DNA of 64,000 nt from Agrobacterium sp. a22-2 (GCF_012276985.1 NZ_JAAXMM010000006.1:248001-312000), one strand, 5' to 3'; positions 18,663-28,676 are shown, numbered from the stretch's first letter. Numbers and translations: made by a program. The notes: generated by a model from the sequence alone, not told the origin.

Positions 18663-19314
18663 AGATATCGAGCCGCCCGTCGGTCAGGATCATGCGGCGC
18701 GCTTCCACCTGGTCCATGAGGCCGAGGTCATGGGTGGCGATCACGACGGCGGTTCCCAGCCGATTGAGCTCCAGGAACAGGCTGAGCAGCCGGCGGGCCA
18801 TCGGCGGATCGACATTTCCGGTCGGTTCGTCGGCAAGCAGCACCTCCGGCCGGTCTATCAGGGCGCGGGCAATGGCGACGCGCTGCTTTTCGCCACCTGA
18901 CAGCACCGGCGGCAGGACATTGATGCGCTCGCCAAGGCCCACCCATTTCAACAGTTCGAGCACATCCTGCTTATAGGCGCTTTCCTCCTTGCCGCGAACC
19001 CGAAGCGGCAGGGCGACATTTTCGTAGGTGGTGAGGTGATCGAGCAGCTGGAAATCCTGGAAGACGATGCCGACGCGGCGGCGCAACATCGGCAGTTCAC
19101 CGCGCGGAATCTGGGTGATGTCGCGGCCGAAGCTGCGAATGAGGCCGCGTGTCGGTTTCAGCGACATGAACAAAAGGCGCAGCAATGTCGTCTTGCCGGC
19201 GCCCGAGGGGCCGGTCAGGAACTGAAAGGACCGCTTCGGAATATCGAATGTCAGGTCGCGGAGGATTTCCGGCCCCATTCCGTATCGCAGGCCGACATTT
19301 TCGAAGTGGATCAA
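18655..19314 (-). CDS. ftsE: Cell division ATP-binding protein FtsE
   Basis: 219 residues, a short ABC ATPase. Walker A is GPSGAGKTTLLRLL, the signature is LSGGEKQRVAIARAL, and Walker B is VLLADEPTGNVD, ending with the switch HDLGLM. It starts MIHFENVGLRYGMGPEIL. Works with FtsX. The 210-bp gap upstream, shared with a plus-strand gene, contains two GTTAAC blocks 7 bp apart (around 19355-19373) that may belong to its promoter. Confidence 0.97.
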   Translation of the reverse strand: MIHFENVGLRYGMGPEILRDLTFDIPKRSFQFLTGPSGAGKTTLLRLLFMSLKPTRGLIRSFGRDITQIPRGELPMLRRRVGIVFQDFQLLDHLTTYENVALPLRVRGKEESAYKQDVLELLKWVGLGERINVLPPVLSGGEKQRVAIARALIDRPEVLLADEPTGNVDPPMARRLLSLFLELNRLGTAVVIATHDLGLMDQVEARRMILTDGRLDIYD

Positions 19315-19524
19315 CGGATAAGCCCAGTTTGACGCGTCTTGAGAGCAGGGGACTTGTTAACGACGAGGGTTAACAGCCGGTAAATTTTACCACACAGCCG
19401 GCCCGTTCCGGCAAATCTTTGCGAAGCATTAACCCTTTAAATTTACGACTGTGAAGGATTCGTTTCAATGGCCAGTTTTTGCTGGCTCAAAACCGTGCTT
19501 CCTTGCGAGCAGGTGGGGGGTCCC

Positions 19525-20217
19525 ATGAACGCATTCCGTTTCCGGCAGCAGCCGGCACAGCCGGATTTGGATCTTCTGCCGCCTGAACGGCACTACAAGC
19601 CATTGCCGCGCAACGGCTTTCCCGTTGCAAGCGACGTGACAGACGCCGAGTTTATCACGGTTCGCGATTTGCCGCGACGGGATTTCGGCGCCGAGCGCTG
19701 CAACGACAATCGCAAGAAACCTCCCTTTTTCACGACAGCGGCCAAAGCCGGCCGCCGACGCGAGTCGATGGTAGTCGGGATGCTGGCGGCGGTCGAGCGC
19801 CTGCTGGGGCGGCTTTCGGAGCGATCCTTTACGTCGCTGGTGGCCTTGCTGTCGGTCACGGCCTTTATGTTGGCCGGCGGCATCACGGTGGTCAATGGCC
19901 GGTCGGGGCCGATTCCGCAGCCGAGCGCGTTGGACATTACCCATGTCAGCCTGACGCCGCAGGATGCGAACGGCATGCAAATGCTGTTCATCAACGCGAT
20001 CGTCGAAAACCGCAGCTCCCGCCGCCATCCGGTGCCGCAGGTGCGGGCCGATCTGTTTGCCGATGGCCAGTTGATCGCATCCACGCTGATTGCCGTTCCG
20101 GCCGATGCGATCGATGCCGGGCACAGCCGCGGGATTTCTGCAAAGCTGCGCCATCCCGGTGGAAAAATCCCGCAATTGAAGCTTTCCTTTGCCGAGGCGG
20201 ATGCCTCGCGCTCCTGA
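19525..20217 (+). CDS. Conserved membrane protein with DUF3426-like extracytoplasmic domain
   Basis: 230 residues. Positions 1-80 are cytoplasmic, proline- and arginine-rich; one membrane helix (SLVALLSVTAFMLAGGITVV) follows at about residues 95-115; then a beta domain LDITHVSLTPQDANGMQMLFINAIVENRS, resembling FxLYD/DUF3426 domains. No zinc ribbon of the usual DUF3426 protein is present. A run AGGTGGGGGG precedes the ATG. Function unknown; it lies between ftsE and hpt, a common position in rhizobia. Confidence 0.8.
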   Translation: MNAFRFRQQPAQPDLDLLPPERHYKPLPRNGFPVASDVTDAEFITVRDLPRRDFGAERCNDNRKKPPFFTTAAKAGRRRESMVVGMLAAVERLLGRLSERSFTSLVALLSVTAFMLAGGITVVNGRSGPIPQPSALDITHVSLTPQDANGMQMLFINAIVENRSSRRHPVPQVRADLFADGQLIASTLIAVPADAIDAGHSRGISAKLRHPGGKIPQLKLSFAEADASRS

Positions 20218-20274
20218 CTGTGCTATCGGCAAACTCCCTTCGCGCGCGGTGGCGCACCTGAACTGGAGTGAAAT

Positions 20275-20829
20275 ATGCCTGTCGTCCGCGGAAAAATCAT
20301 CGAGCCGCTTTATACCGCCGAGCAGATTGCCGTGCGCAACAAGGCGCTGGCGCTGCAGATTGCGAGCGGCCCGACGAACGATCTGCTGGTGATTGCCATC
20401 CTCAAGGGCTCGTTCATCTTTGCCGCCGACCTGATCCGTGCGCTGCACGATACGGGACTGGCACCTGAAGTGGAGTTCATCACCCTGTCGAGCTATGGCA
20501 CCGGCACCGTGTCGCAGGGCGTGCGGATCGTGAAGGATATCGACAGCGACGTGCATGGCCGCGATGTGCTGCTGATCGATGATATCCTGGAATCCGGTCG
20601 GACGCTGAAATTCGCTAAGGAACTGCTGTTCGAGCGCGGCGCTCGGAATGTCAGCATTGCCGTGCTGCTCGACAAGAAGGTCAAGCGCAAGGAAGAGCTC
20701 GAGGCGGACCATGTCGGCTTCGAATGTCCCGATTATTTCGTCGTCGGCTATGGCATGGACGTCGCCTATGCATTCCGCGAACTGCCCTTCGTCGGCGTCG
20801 TCACCGGCGATGCCCTCAACGATGCCTGA
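20275..20829 (+). CDS. hpt: Hypoxanthine phosphoribosyltransferase
   Basis: 184 residues. Features: LLVIAILKGSFIFAADLIR, the flexible-loop SSYGTGT, the PRPP-binding motif VLLIDDILESGRTL, and the C-terminal YFVVGYGMDVAYAFRELPFVG. Salvages hypoxanthine (and usually guanine) to the nucleotide. A GGAG ribosome site lies about 8 bp before the ATG. Confidence 0.96.
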   Translation: MPVVRGKIIEPLYTAEQIAVRNKALALQIASGPTNDLLVIAILKGSFIFAADLIRALHDTGLAPEVEFITLSSYGTGTVSQGVRIVKDIDSDVHGRDVLLIDDILESGRTLKFAKELLFERGARNVSIAVLLDKKVKRKEELEADHVGFECPDYFVVGYGMDVAYAFRELPFVGVVTGDALNDA

Positions 20830-20949
20830 ACACGTCGTTTCAAGATGACTTGTTAACCATCCGGCGGCTCTCCCTCTGCCTGTTTACCGATCGCAAAGAA
20901 AACTCTGATGATTTGCGATCGGGGCACGACGATGAAACGGGAGCATGCC

Positions 20950-21309
20950 ATGGCCAAAATTCTGATCACCGAGGACGAGGATTCCTTACGTTCCTTCGTT
21001 GCCCGCGCCCTGCGACTTGACGGGCATGAAACCCATGAAGCGGCGGACGGTGCCGAGGGCCTGGAAATGCTGTCTGCCGAGGCGTTCGACCTGTTGCTGT
21101 CCGATATCCGCATGCCTGTCATGGATGGCATCGAGCTGGCACACCGGGCCTCATCAGACTTTCCTCAGCTGAAGATTCTGCTGATGACCGGCTATGCGGA
21201 ACAGCGCGAGCGGGCCGACGACCTCATGGAAAAGGTCATCGACGTGGTGTCGAAGCCCTTTGCCCTTCCGGATATCCGCAAGGCCGTGGCGCTGGCGCTC
21301 GCCTCCTGA
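20950..21309 (+). CDS. Single-domain response regulator (CpdR-like)
   Basis: 119 residues, receiver domain only. Acidic pocket EDED near the start, phosphoacceptor Asp in LLLSDIRMPVMDG, conserved Thr in LLMTGYA and Lys in VVSKPF. No output domain. The length and sequence fit the CpdR type, which controls ClpXP proteolysis of cell-cycle factors in alphaproteobacteria, but the family assignment is by resemblance only. GGGAG precedes the chosen ATG. A TTAACCAT sequence (20853-20860), like a CtrA half-site, lies about 90 bp upstream. Confidence 0.8.
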   Translation: MAKILITEDEDSLRSFVARALRLDGHETHEAADGAEGLEMLSAEAFDLLLSDIRMPVMDGIELAHRASSDFPQLKILLMTGYAEQRERADDLMEKVIDVVSKPFALPDIRKAVALALAS

Positions 21310-21326
21310 GACGTGATTTCTAACCG

Positions 21327-23939
21327 TCACCTGATATCGAGCAGGCGTTCCAGATAGCGCCGCTCCAGTTCCGGACCGGCATTGTCGCCGAGCTTTTCGC
21401 GAATGGCTTCAAGGATTTCGCGGGCCCGCTGCACATCGATCTCGTCGGGCACCTTGACGCGCTCCCCGAAGTCAGGACCTGACGAGGAGCGCGGGCGGCC
21501 CAGCGGGTCGCGGCCATTCTGGTTGCCCTGCGACATGCCCTGGCCTTGTCCCTGCCCCTGCTGGCCCTGCATGGCCTGCATCATCTGGCCCATCATGTCG
21601 CGTGCACCTTGGCGCAAGGCTTCCAGCGCCTTGCCCTGGCCCTCGACGGCCCGGCTGCCCTGGCCCTTGCCGAGCGCTTCGCCGGCACCTTGCATTTCCC
21701 GCTCCGCCTGGCCAAAATTGTCGCCCGGCTTGATGCCAAGCTCGGCCAGACCCTTCTGGAGGTCTTTGAGTTTCTGACCCAGACCCTGCTGCTGTTCGCG
21801 CAATTGCTTCAGCGCTTCGCGCAGCTGTTCGGCCGTCATCTGGTCGGTCGGCGAGGGCTGCTGGCCGTCGGCTTGCGGCGGGCGGTCGAGAAACTCGCCG
21901 TCTTCCCCGTCGCCCGGATCGCCGCGCTGCATGCGGTCCTTCAGCGCCTGGTCGAGCTTGAAGGTCTCTTCCATCAGCTTCTGCTGTTCCTGCATCAGCT
22001 CGCCGAGCTTGTCGACCTGCTGGCGCATCTGGCTGTTTTCCTGCTGGTTGCCGCGCTGGGGCCGGCCGGCCTGCAGATTGTTCATCATGCGCTGCAGTTC
22101 GGAGAGCATCTGGCGCGCGGCGTCCTTGTTGCCGGAGCGGGCCAGATTTTCGATCTGGTCCATCATGTTTTCCAGATCCTGCTGGCGCAGGGTGTTCTGG
22201 GCCGTCTCGTTCTGCTGCGGCTGGGCACCATTCTGCTGCTGGCGCTCGGCCATGGCCTGCATGAATTCCTGCATGGCGGCCCGCAGCTCGTCCATCAGCT
22301 TCTTGATTTCCTCGTCGGGGGCGTTGCGTTCCAGCGCATCGGCCAGTGCCTGCTGGGCATCCCGCAGCTTGCGCTCGGCCAGCGACACATCGCCGTCGTC
22401 GATACCAAGAGCAATCTCCCAGAGATGATCGGAGGTGTCCTTGAGCTCGGCCGTGGTGCGGGCAAGCTTCATGCGGGCGAGCGCCGATTCGATCATGATG
22501 TAATGGGTCAGATTGGGGATGGTCTCATCGGCCCGCAAGGTCAGGGCTTCGTTGAGGGCCACGGCTTTCGGCATGGCGCGGGTATCCAGCGTGAAGACCT
22601 GACGCTCCTCGGCCAATGCGGCGGCCAGCGGCTCGATGAAGCCGCGCGCCGGCAGGACCATCTCATGGGGCTGGCTTCGCCCTTCCTGTCCCGCGCCATC
22701 GCGGGCCACCAGCGTGACCCGCACCTTCTTGCCGGATAGCGGGTGTTCCGTCAGGTTGCGGCTCGAGACGCCCTTGATCTCGCGGGCATTGTGGCGCGGC
22801 AGGTCGAGCTTGTATTCCGGCAGCGGATAGAGCGGCGTGGCGTCCGCGGCCTTGTCGAGCGGCTCAATTTCAGCGCGCGCCTCCTGCAGGCCGTAATCGT
22901 CCTTGGCGGCAAAGCTGATTTCCAGCGCGCCGTTGGCGCTGCGCCTCGGCATTCCGTCGAAGGAGATTTCCGGCGCCCTGTCGGCGATCACGTCGATCTG
23001 CCACACCTGGCTGCCGATCGACAGCGCGCCGCTTTCGGCAAGTTTCATCTCATGGGTTCGGGGCTTCAGCGGGTCGGCGGCTTGGGGTGCTGCGTCTGGC
23101 GCGGCTTTGGCCGCAGCTTGTTCCGCCGGCGCTGCAACGGCGACCTCTTCAACCGAATCACTCTCGGCCTTGCGAAACAGTGCCGGTTCATCGCCATTGC
23201 CGCCGGTCATGCGGATCGTCATTGAGGAAAACTGCGGCACGCTGACGGCTGCCGCGGCGTCGGCATTGCGGCCGGTGAGGAAGACAGGTGCGCGGCCGGT
23301 ATAGGGCGGCGGCGTGATCCAGGCATCGATGCGCAGATCCGGGCCGGTGCCGGTCGGGGCCTGGCTGCGGAAAGCATCGGCAAGACTGCCGGCACCGTTC
23401 GAGCCGGAAAACGCAAAGGCGGTCACCAGAAGAAGAGCAGGCAGGGCGCGCAGACCATGGCGGTCGAACCGGGCGATATCCGGTCGCGGCAGGCCGGCAT
23501 CCAGTGCGGCGATCTTCTCTGCCATGCGCCGCTGATGCTCCTGCCAGAGGGCACGGGCAAAGGGCGTGTCGAAGGCCGGTTCGTCTTCCTGCACGGCAAC
23601 CGGCTGATGGGGCAGATGATTGCGCGCTTCGAGCAGTCGGTCGGCCTCGGCCGGCACCGGCCAGCGCAGCCGCAGGAACGGCAGGAAGGAGGCGATGAAG
23701 CCGAAGGTCAGGGCGAAGACAAGCGCCCAGCGCGCCAGATCGGGCAATTGGCGGAAGATGCCGAACCAGGCGAGTGAGACGAAGACGGCGGCAATCGACA
23801 AGGGCGGCAGGAACAGCGGCGTCAACCGTTCGGCGAACAGGACGAGCCGGGCCAGAAAACGCTTCACGGCGACGCGCCGTGCCAGTTTTGGATCGGTTCG
23901 GAAGGCGCCCTTCCTGCTTCCCTGGTCAGGAGCATTCAT
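21327..23939 (-). CDS. TIGR02302 family (DUF4175) large membrane protein
   Basis: 870 residues. Two or three membrane helices near the N-terminus (LTPLFLPPLSIAAVFVSLAWFG; LVFALTFGFIASFLPFL; about residue 170), a central extracytoplasmic beta region, and a C-terminal ~300-residue low-complexity region very rich in Gln, Met and charged residues with coiled-coil character and GQGQGQGM repeats. This architecture matches the alphaproteobacterial TIGR02302 family, whose function is not known. It is last in the argH-lptM-lysA series, 157 bp after lysA. Confidence 0.9.
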   Translation of the reverse strand: MNAPDQGSRKGAFRTDPKLARRVAVKRFLARLVLFAERLTPLFLPPLSIAAVFVSLAWFGIFRQLPDLARWALVFALTFGFIASFLPFLRLRWPVPAEADRLLEARNHLPHQPVAVQEDEPAFDTPFARALWQEHQRRMAEKIAALDAGLPRPDIARFDRHGLRALPALLLVTAFAFSGSNGAGSLADAFRSQAPTGTGPDLRIDAWITPPPYTGRAPVFLTGRNADAAAAVSVPQFSSMTIRMTGGNGDEPALFRKAESDSVEEVAVAAPAEQAAAKAAPDAAPQAADPLKPRTHEMKLAESGALSIGSQVWQIDVIADRAPEISFDGMPRRSANGALEISFAAKDDYGLQEARAEIEPLDKAADATPLYPLPEYKLDLPRHNAREIKGVSSRNLTEHPLSGKKVRVTLVARDGAGQEGRSQPHEMVLPARGFIEPLAAALAEERQVFTLDTRAMPKAVALNEALTLRADETIPNLTHYIMIESALARMKLARTTAELKDTSDHLWEIALGIDDGDVSLAERKLRDAQQALADALERNAPDEEIKKLMDELRAAMQEFMQAMAERQQQNGAQPQQNETAQNTLRQQDLENMMDQIENLARSGNKDAARQMLSELQRMMNNLQAGRPQRGNQQENSQMRQQVDKLGELMQEQQKLMEETFKLDQALKDRMQRGDPGDGEDGEFLDRPPQADGQQPSPTDQMTAEQLREALKQLREQQQGLGQKLKDLQKGLAELGIKPGDNFGQAEREMQGAGEALGKGQGSRAVEGQGKALEALRQGARDMMGQMMQAMQGQQGQGQGQGMSQGNQNGRDPLGRPRSSSGPDFGERVKVPDEIDVQRAREILEAIREKLGDNAGPELERRYLERLLDIR

Positions 23940-24096
23940 TCGTCAGGTCTCCCGTTCATGGCAGCGCGACAATCATCAATGATGATGACGACGCACAGCG
24001 CGATGCAAAAAGGATAACACTGTTTGTGGCGAAGACGAGGGCGTTGGGCCCATCGTCACCATTTTTCGGCCCAGTTCGCCAAATTGTGAACGGCGA

Positions 24097-25365
24097 TCAG
24101 TCCAGCCAGGCCGGCACGGAATCGAGCGCGATCAGATCCTCATAGCTCGGTCGGGGCCGGATGATGTGGAACTCATCGTCCTTGACCAGCACTTCCGGGA
24201 TCAGTCGCCGGCTGTTGTAGGTTCCGGACTGGACGGCGCCGTAGGCACCCGCCGAGCCGACCGCCAGCAAATCGCCGGGCTTGGGCATGACCATTTCCCG
24301 ATCGAGCGCCAGATAATCGCCCGTCTCGCAAACAGGACCGACGATATCGGCACGAATGCGCGGCGCGCTGGACGCCGACAGCGTCACCGGCCGCACTTCA
24401 TGGAAGGCATCGTAGAGGGTTGGACGAATGAGGTCGTTCATCGCGGCATCGACGATGACGAAGGTCTTGTCGCCGCCGTCCTTCACGTAGATCACCTCGG
24501 TCACCAGGATGCCGGCATTGCCGACGATCAGGCGGCCGGGCTCGGTGATGATCTTGCAGTTCAGCGCGCTGAGTTCGTTCTTGACGATCGCCGCATAGGC
24601 GTCCGGTTCTGGCGGCGGGTTGTTGTCGTCCTTGTAGGGAATGCCGAGGCCGCCGCCGACATCGACGTGATCGATGGTGTGGCCATCGGCGCGCAGGGTC
24701 GAAACCAGTTCGCGCAGCAGCTTGAATGCATCCTGGAAGGGCTGCAGCTCGGTGATCTGGCTGCCGATATGCATGTCGATGCCGGTCACCTGGATGCCTT
24801 CCAGCGTCGCAGCGCGGGCATAGGTCGGCCGGGCACGCTCGAAGGAAATGCCGAACTTGTTTTCCTTCTTGCCGGTCGAGATCTTGGCATGGGTCTTGGC
24901 ATCGACGTCCGGATTGACGCGGAACGAAACGTGGGCAACCTTGCCGGCCTTCAGCGCCCGCTGGTTCAGCACTTCCAGTTCCGGCTCGGATTCCACGTTG
25001 AAGCAGTAGATACCGACGTCCAGCGCCAGATCCATCTCGTGCACGGTCTTGCCGACGCCGGAAAACATGATGCGGCTGGCCGGAATGCCGGCGGCAAGAG
25101 CCCGGCGCAATTCACCTTCCGAGACAACGTCGACGCCGGCGCCGAGGCGAGCCAGCGTCTTCAGGACGGCCTGGTTGGAATTGGCCTTCATGGCATAGCA
25201 GACCATGGCATCGACGCCATCGAAGGCCTTGGAGAAGACCTTGAAATGGCGCTCGAGCGTTGCGGTCGAATAACAGTAGAACGGTGTTCCGACCGCCTGG
25301 GCGATCTTAGGAATGGAGACGTTCTCGGCATGCAGCACGCCGTCACGGAAATCGAAGTGGTTCAC
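24097..25365 (-). CDS. lysA: Diaminopimelate decarboxylase
   Basis: 422 residues; GTG start (25365-25363). PLP-lysine motif VCYAMKANSNQAVL near residue 57; SGVGKT, FRVNPDVDAKTHAKISTG, DMHIGSQI, VDVGGGLGIPY, EPGRLIVGNAG and the C-terminal CETGDYLALDR follow the fold III decarboxylase pattern. It makes lysine from meso-diaminopimelate. It starts 12 bp after the lptM stop, so the two are co-transcribed. Confidence 0.97.
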   Translation of the reverse strand: MNHFDFRDGVLHAENVSIPKIAQAVGTPFYCYSTATLERHFKVFSKAFDGVDAMVCYAMKANSNQAVLKTLARLGAGVDVVSEGELRRALAAGIPASRIMFSGVGKTVHEMDLALDVGIYCFNVESEPELEVLNQRALKAGKVAHVSFRVNPDVDAKTHAKISTGKKENKFGISFERARPTYARAATLEGIQVTGIDMHIGSQITELQPFQDAFKLLRELVSTLRADGHTIDHVDVGGGLGIPYKDDNNPPPEPDAYAAIVKNELSALNCKIITEPGRLIVGNAGILVTEVIYVKDGGDKTFVIVDAAMNDLIRPTLYDAFHEVRPVTLSASSAPRIRADIVGPVCETGDYLALDREMVMPKPGDLLAVGSAGAYGAVQSGTYNSRRLIPEVLVKDDEFHIIRPRPSYEDLIALDSVPAWLD

Positions 25366-25377
25366 GGAAAAGGCCTG

Positions 25378-25569
25378 TTACAGGAGTGGGTCGAGCAGGA
25401 ACGGCTTGTCGGGCACGGGCGGCGCCTTGCTGTTCAGCTTGTTCTGTTTCTCGACGGGCATGCTCGGCGGATCGAGGTCCCCCTTGCGGCCGCAGCCGGA
25501 CAGCGCGATGGAGGCGGCAGCCAGAAGGCCGGCGGCAATTGTCATGCGTCGAAGCGATGTCTGCATCAT
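25378..25569 (-). CDS. lptM: Small lipoprotein, LptM-like
   Basis: About 63 residues. A lipoprotein signal peptide (MTIAAGLLAAASIALSGC) ends in the lipobox LSGC, followed by GRKGDLDPP, the characteristic N-terminus of LptM/YifL lipoproteins. In E. coli LptM helps the LptDE outer-membrane LPS translocon mature. Its place between argH and lysA is the usual one in proteobacteria. Either of two adjacent ATGs may start the protein; a longer reading frame upstream is rejected. Confidence 0.85.
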   Translation of the reverse strand: MMQTSLRRMTIAAGLLAAASIALSGCGRKGDLDPPSMPVEKQNKLNSKAPPVPDKPFLLDPLL

Positions 25570-25664
25570 GGCGTCCACTCGAAAAACCGTTGTTCTAAGC
25601 CTGTAGCGAAAAACCGAAGCCTTGTGCACCCTCATTCTTGTGATGGATGGCGAGCTTGGCGTGA

Positions 25665-27068
25665 TCAGTTGCGCGAGCGCCACCAGGCGATCTGCTTGCG
25701 GACCTCCGCCGGCGCCGTGCCGCCATAGCTCTTGCGGCTGGCAACCGAGGCCTCGACCGTCAGCACGCCGAAGATTTCGTCGGTGATAGCCGGGTTGATG
25801 GCCTGCAGGTCGGCCAAAGACAGTTCGGCCAGTTCGCAGCCCTTTTCTTCGGCCAATGCGACTGCCTTGCCGGTGGCATGATGGGCATCGCGGAAGGGAA
25901 GGCCCGCTTCCCGCACCAGCCAGTCGGCCAGATCCGTTGCGGTCGAATAGCCGGAGCCGGCGGCCGCTTTCATCCGATCGGTGCGGATCACCATGTCGCG
26001 CACCATGCCGGTCATGGCGGCCACGGCCAGTTCCAAGCTTTCGGCAGCGTCGAAGACCTGTTCCTTGTCTTCCTGCATGTCCTTGGAATAGGCAAGCGGC
26101 AGGCCCTTCATCACGGTCAGAAGGGCGATCAGCGAGCCGTTGATGCGGCCGGTCTTGGCGCGCACCAGTTCGGCCGCATCCGGATTCTTCTTCTGCGGCA
26201 TGATCGAGGAGCCGGTCGAAAAGGCGTCGGACAGGCGGATGAAGCCGAATTGCGGCGTCGACCAGATGACGATCTCTTCGGCGAGCCGCGACAGGTGTAC
26301 GGCGGCAATCGAGGCGATCGCCAGGAATTCGAGCGCGAAATCACGATCCGAGACCGTATCGATCGAATTGCGGGTCGGTTCGCGGAAGCCGAGCGCCTTT
26401 GCCGTCATGTGGCGGTCGATGGGGAAGCCGGTGCCGGCCAGCGCTGCCGCGCCGATCGGCGACTCGTCCATATGCTCGATGGCGTGGCGCACGCGCTGGC
26501 GGTCGCGGCCGAACATTTCGACATAGGCCATGCAATGATGGCCGAAGGTGACCGGCTGGGCGGTCTGCAGATGGGTGAAGCCCGGCATGACGCTGTCGGC
26601 ATGTTCTTCGGCGCGGTCGAGAAAGGCGGCGATCAGGCCGCTCAGCGCAGTTTCCACGCGCTGCAGCTCCTCCTTGACCCAGAGGCGGAAGTCGAGCGCC
26701 ACCTGGTCGTTGCGCGAACGGGCGGTGTGCAGGCGTCCGGCGGCGGGACCGATCAGGGTCGCCAGCCGCGCCTCGATGTTCATATGGATGTCTTCGAGCT
26801 GTCTGGAAAACTGGAACGTGCCGGCTTCGATCTCTGACAGAATCGTGTTCAGGCCGCCGGTGATTTTGTCTTTGTCTTCCGCTGAAATAATGCCTTGATG
26901 GGCCAACATGGCCGCATGGGCCAAAGAGCCGCGGATGTCCTGGGCGTAAAGCTTCTTGTCGAAACCGATCGAGGCATTTATCTCCTCCATGATTGCCGCG
27001 GGACCGGACGCGAAACGGCCGCCCCACATCTGGTTGGAGGTGTCCTGGTCCTTCGTGCTCTCGGCCAT
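25665..27068 (-). CDS. argH: Argininosuccinate lyase
   Basis: 467 residues from MAESTKDQ. The fumarase/aspartase family signature [12 protein letters not shown] is present, with [16 protein letters not shown] and [18 protein letters not shown]. It cleaves argininosuccinate to arginine and fumarate. A longer in-frame start is rejected because the ArgH fold begins at [12 protein letters not shown]. The start is only 24 bp from the divergent tlpA start, so its promoter must lie within the tlpA coding region. Confidence 0.97.
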   Translation of the reverse strand: MAESTKDQDTSNQMWGGRFASGPAAIMEEINASIGFDKKLYAQDIRGSLAHAAMLAHQGIISAEDKDKITGGLNTILSEIEAGTFQFSRQLEDIHMNIEARLATLIGPAAGRLHTARSRNDQVALDFRLWVKEELQRVETALSGLIAAFLDRAEEHADSVMPGFTHLQTAQPVTFGHHCMAYVEMFGRDRQRVRHAIEHMDESPIGAAALAGTGFPIDRHMTAKALGFREPTRNSIDTVSDRDFALEFLAIASIAAVHLSRLAEEIVIWSTPQFGFIRLSDAFSTGSSIMPQKKNPDAAELVRAKTGRINGSLIALLTVMKGLPLAYSKDMQEDKEQVFDAAESLELAVAAMTGMVRDMVIRTDRMKAAAGSGYSTATDLADWLVREAGLPFRDAHHATGKAVALAEEKGCELAELSLADLQAINPAITDEIFGVLTVEASVASRKSYGGTAPAEVRKQIAWWRSRN

Positions 27069-27092
27069 GCGATGCCCATCCTGGAGACTGAC

Positions 27093-27755
27093 ATGACAGA
27101 AAAGAAACCCCTCGGGCTGCCTTCCGCCAAGCTGATTGTAATTGCGGCGATTGCCGGGATCATTGCCGGCGCGGTGGCGGTATACGTGAAGGAGACCGGG
27201 TCTGGCAATGGTATCGTCACGGCCGGTGCCGCGCAATGCGAGGGTGTTGCGGCGCGCCAAGCGAGCCTGAACCCGCTGATGAAGGGGCAGGTGGCGGCGA
27301 TGGTCGCAGCGGAAACGCCACGCAAGCTGGACGGTCTGTCCTTCAAGAATGCCAGTGGTGTCGACCAGACCATCGACAGCTTTGCCGGCCGGACCGTGCT
27401 GCTCAATCTCTGGGCCACCTGGTGCGTGCCGTGCCGCGAGGAAATGCCGGCGCTGAACGCTCTGCAGGCCGCCCTCGGCAGCGATAAATTCGAGGTGGTG
27501 GCGGTCAATATCGACACCGGTGACGACGAGAAGCCGAAGGCCTTCCTCAGCGAAACAGGCGTCGACAAACTGGGCTACTATCGCGACGCCAGCATGGGCG
27601 TCTTCAACACCATGAAGAAGCAGGGGCTGGCCTTCGGTCTGCCGTCCACCATGCTGGTCGATGAAAAAGGTTGCCTGCTAGGGGCGATGAACGGGCCGGC
27701 AGCCTGGGACAGCCCGGAGGCCAAGGCGCTGATTGCGGCGGCAATTGCCCCTTGA
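27093..27755 (+). CDS. tlpA: Thiol:disulfide interchange protein TlpA-like
   Basis: 220 residues. One N-terminal membrane anchor ([19 protein letters not shown]), then a periplasmic thioredoxin domain with the active site [15 protein letters not shown] and the cis-proline loop GLPSTMLVD. TlpA-type proteins reduce cofactor or metallochaperone thiols for cytochrome oxidase assembly. CTGGAGACTGAC precedes the ATG. The promoter must overlap the divergent argH gene. Confidence 0.93.
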   Translation: MTEKKPLGLPSAKLIVIAAIAGIIAGAVAVYVKETGSGNGIVTAGAAQCEGVAARQASLNPLMKGQVAAMVAAETPRKLDGLSFKNASGVDQTIDSFAGRTVLLNLWATWCVPCREEMPALNALQAALGSDKFEVVAVNIDTGDDEKPKAFLSETGVDKLGYYRDASMGVFNTMKKQGLAFGLPSTMLVDEKGCLLGAMNGPAAWDSPEAKALIAAAIAP

Positions 27756-27794
27756 GTCTGATGCTGCGGCCGCTCGCTTTAGAGCCAGCGGTGC

Positions 27795-28676
27795 TTACCG
27801 CGTCGGGACCGGCACGTCGCCGCGGTAGTCGTAGAAGCCGCGGCCTGCCTTGCGGCCGAGCCAGCCGGCTTCGACATATTTGACCAGCAGCGGGCAGGGG
27901 CGGTATTTGCTGTCGGACAGCCCGTCATGCAGGACCTGCATGATCGACAGGCAGGTGTCGAGGCCGATGAAATCGGCGAGCTGCAACGGGCCCATCGGAT
28001 GATTGGCGCCGAGCCGCATGGCGGTATCGATGGCCTCGACCGAACCGACACCTTCGTAAAGCGTGTAGATCGCTTCGTTGATCATCGGCAGCAGGATGCG
28101 ATTGACGATGAAGGCCGGGAAGTCTTCGGCAACGGTAATGGTCTTGTCGAGCGAGCGGACGAAATTCTTGGCGGTTTCAAAGGTCTTTTCGCCGGTGGCG
28201 ATGCCGCGCACCAGTTCCACAAGCTTCATCACCGGCACCGGGTTCATGAAGTGGATGCCCATGAAGCGTTCGGGCCTGTCGGTGGCCGAAGCCAGCCGGG
28301 TGATCGACAGGGAGGACGTGTTGGTCGCCAGCAGTGCCTCCGGTTTCAAAACAGGGCAGATCTGCGCAAAGATCTTGCGCTTGACGGTTTCGTCTTCCGT
28401 CGCCGCCTCGATAACGAGATCCATCGGTGCCATGTCGTTGATATCGGAGGTGCCGGTGATGCGCGACAGGGTTGCCTTGCGTTCCTCGTCGGTCATCTTG
28501 CCGTTGGAGACCTGGCGGGCGAGGTTGCCATTGATGGTGGCGAGGCCCGCCTCGATACGGTCCTTGGCCAGATCGTAGATCGTGACCTTGTATCCGGAAA
28601 GCGCGCTGACATGAGCGATGCCGCAACCCATCTGGCCGGCGCCGACAACGCCGATATTGGTGATTTCCGTACCCAT
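27795..28676 (-). CDS. 3-hydroxybutyryl-CoA dehydrogenase
   Basis: 293 residues, 3-hydroxyacyl-CoA dehydrogenase family. NAD-binding motif [19 protein letters not shown], then [10 protein letters not shown], the catalytic [15 protein letters not shown], and the C-terminal [19 protein letters not shown]. It oxidises 3-hydroxyacyl-CoA (usually C4). AAGGAG ribosome site. It lies downstream of etfA on the same strand, which supports a role in acyl-CoA oxidation or butyryl metabolism. Confidence 0.95.
   Translation of the reverse strand: MGTEITNIGVVGAGQMGCGIAHVSALSGYKVTIYDLAKDRIEAGLATINGNLARQVSNGKMTDEERKATLSRITGTSDINDMAPMDLVIEAATEDETVKRKIFAQICPVLKPEALLATNTSSLSITRLASATDRPERFMGIHFMNPVPVMKLVELVRGIATGEKTFETAKNFVRSLDKTITVAEDFPAFIVNRILLPMINEAIYTLYEGVGSVEAIDTAMRLGANHPMGPLQLADFIGLDTCLSIMQVLHDGLSDSKYRPCPLLVKYVEAGWLGRKAGRGFYDYRGDVPVPTR

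Noticed and set aside
17550..18719. 389-codon plus-strand frame overlapping ftsX
   Set aside because: Overlaps ftsX, which has four good membrane helices and couples to ftsE. The frame has no supported start.
20853..20860. TTAACCAT as a CtrA site before the CpdR-like gene
   Set aside because: Only a half-site is present, with no TTAA at the required 7-bp spacing, so it is mentioned but not called.
24166..25728. 520-codon plus-strand open frame opposite lysA
   Set aside because: Complete overlap with a conserved DapDC (LysA) and no family resemblance; the LysA PLP motifs are intact on the other strand.
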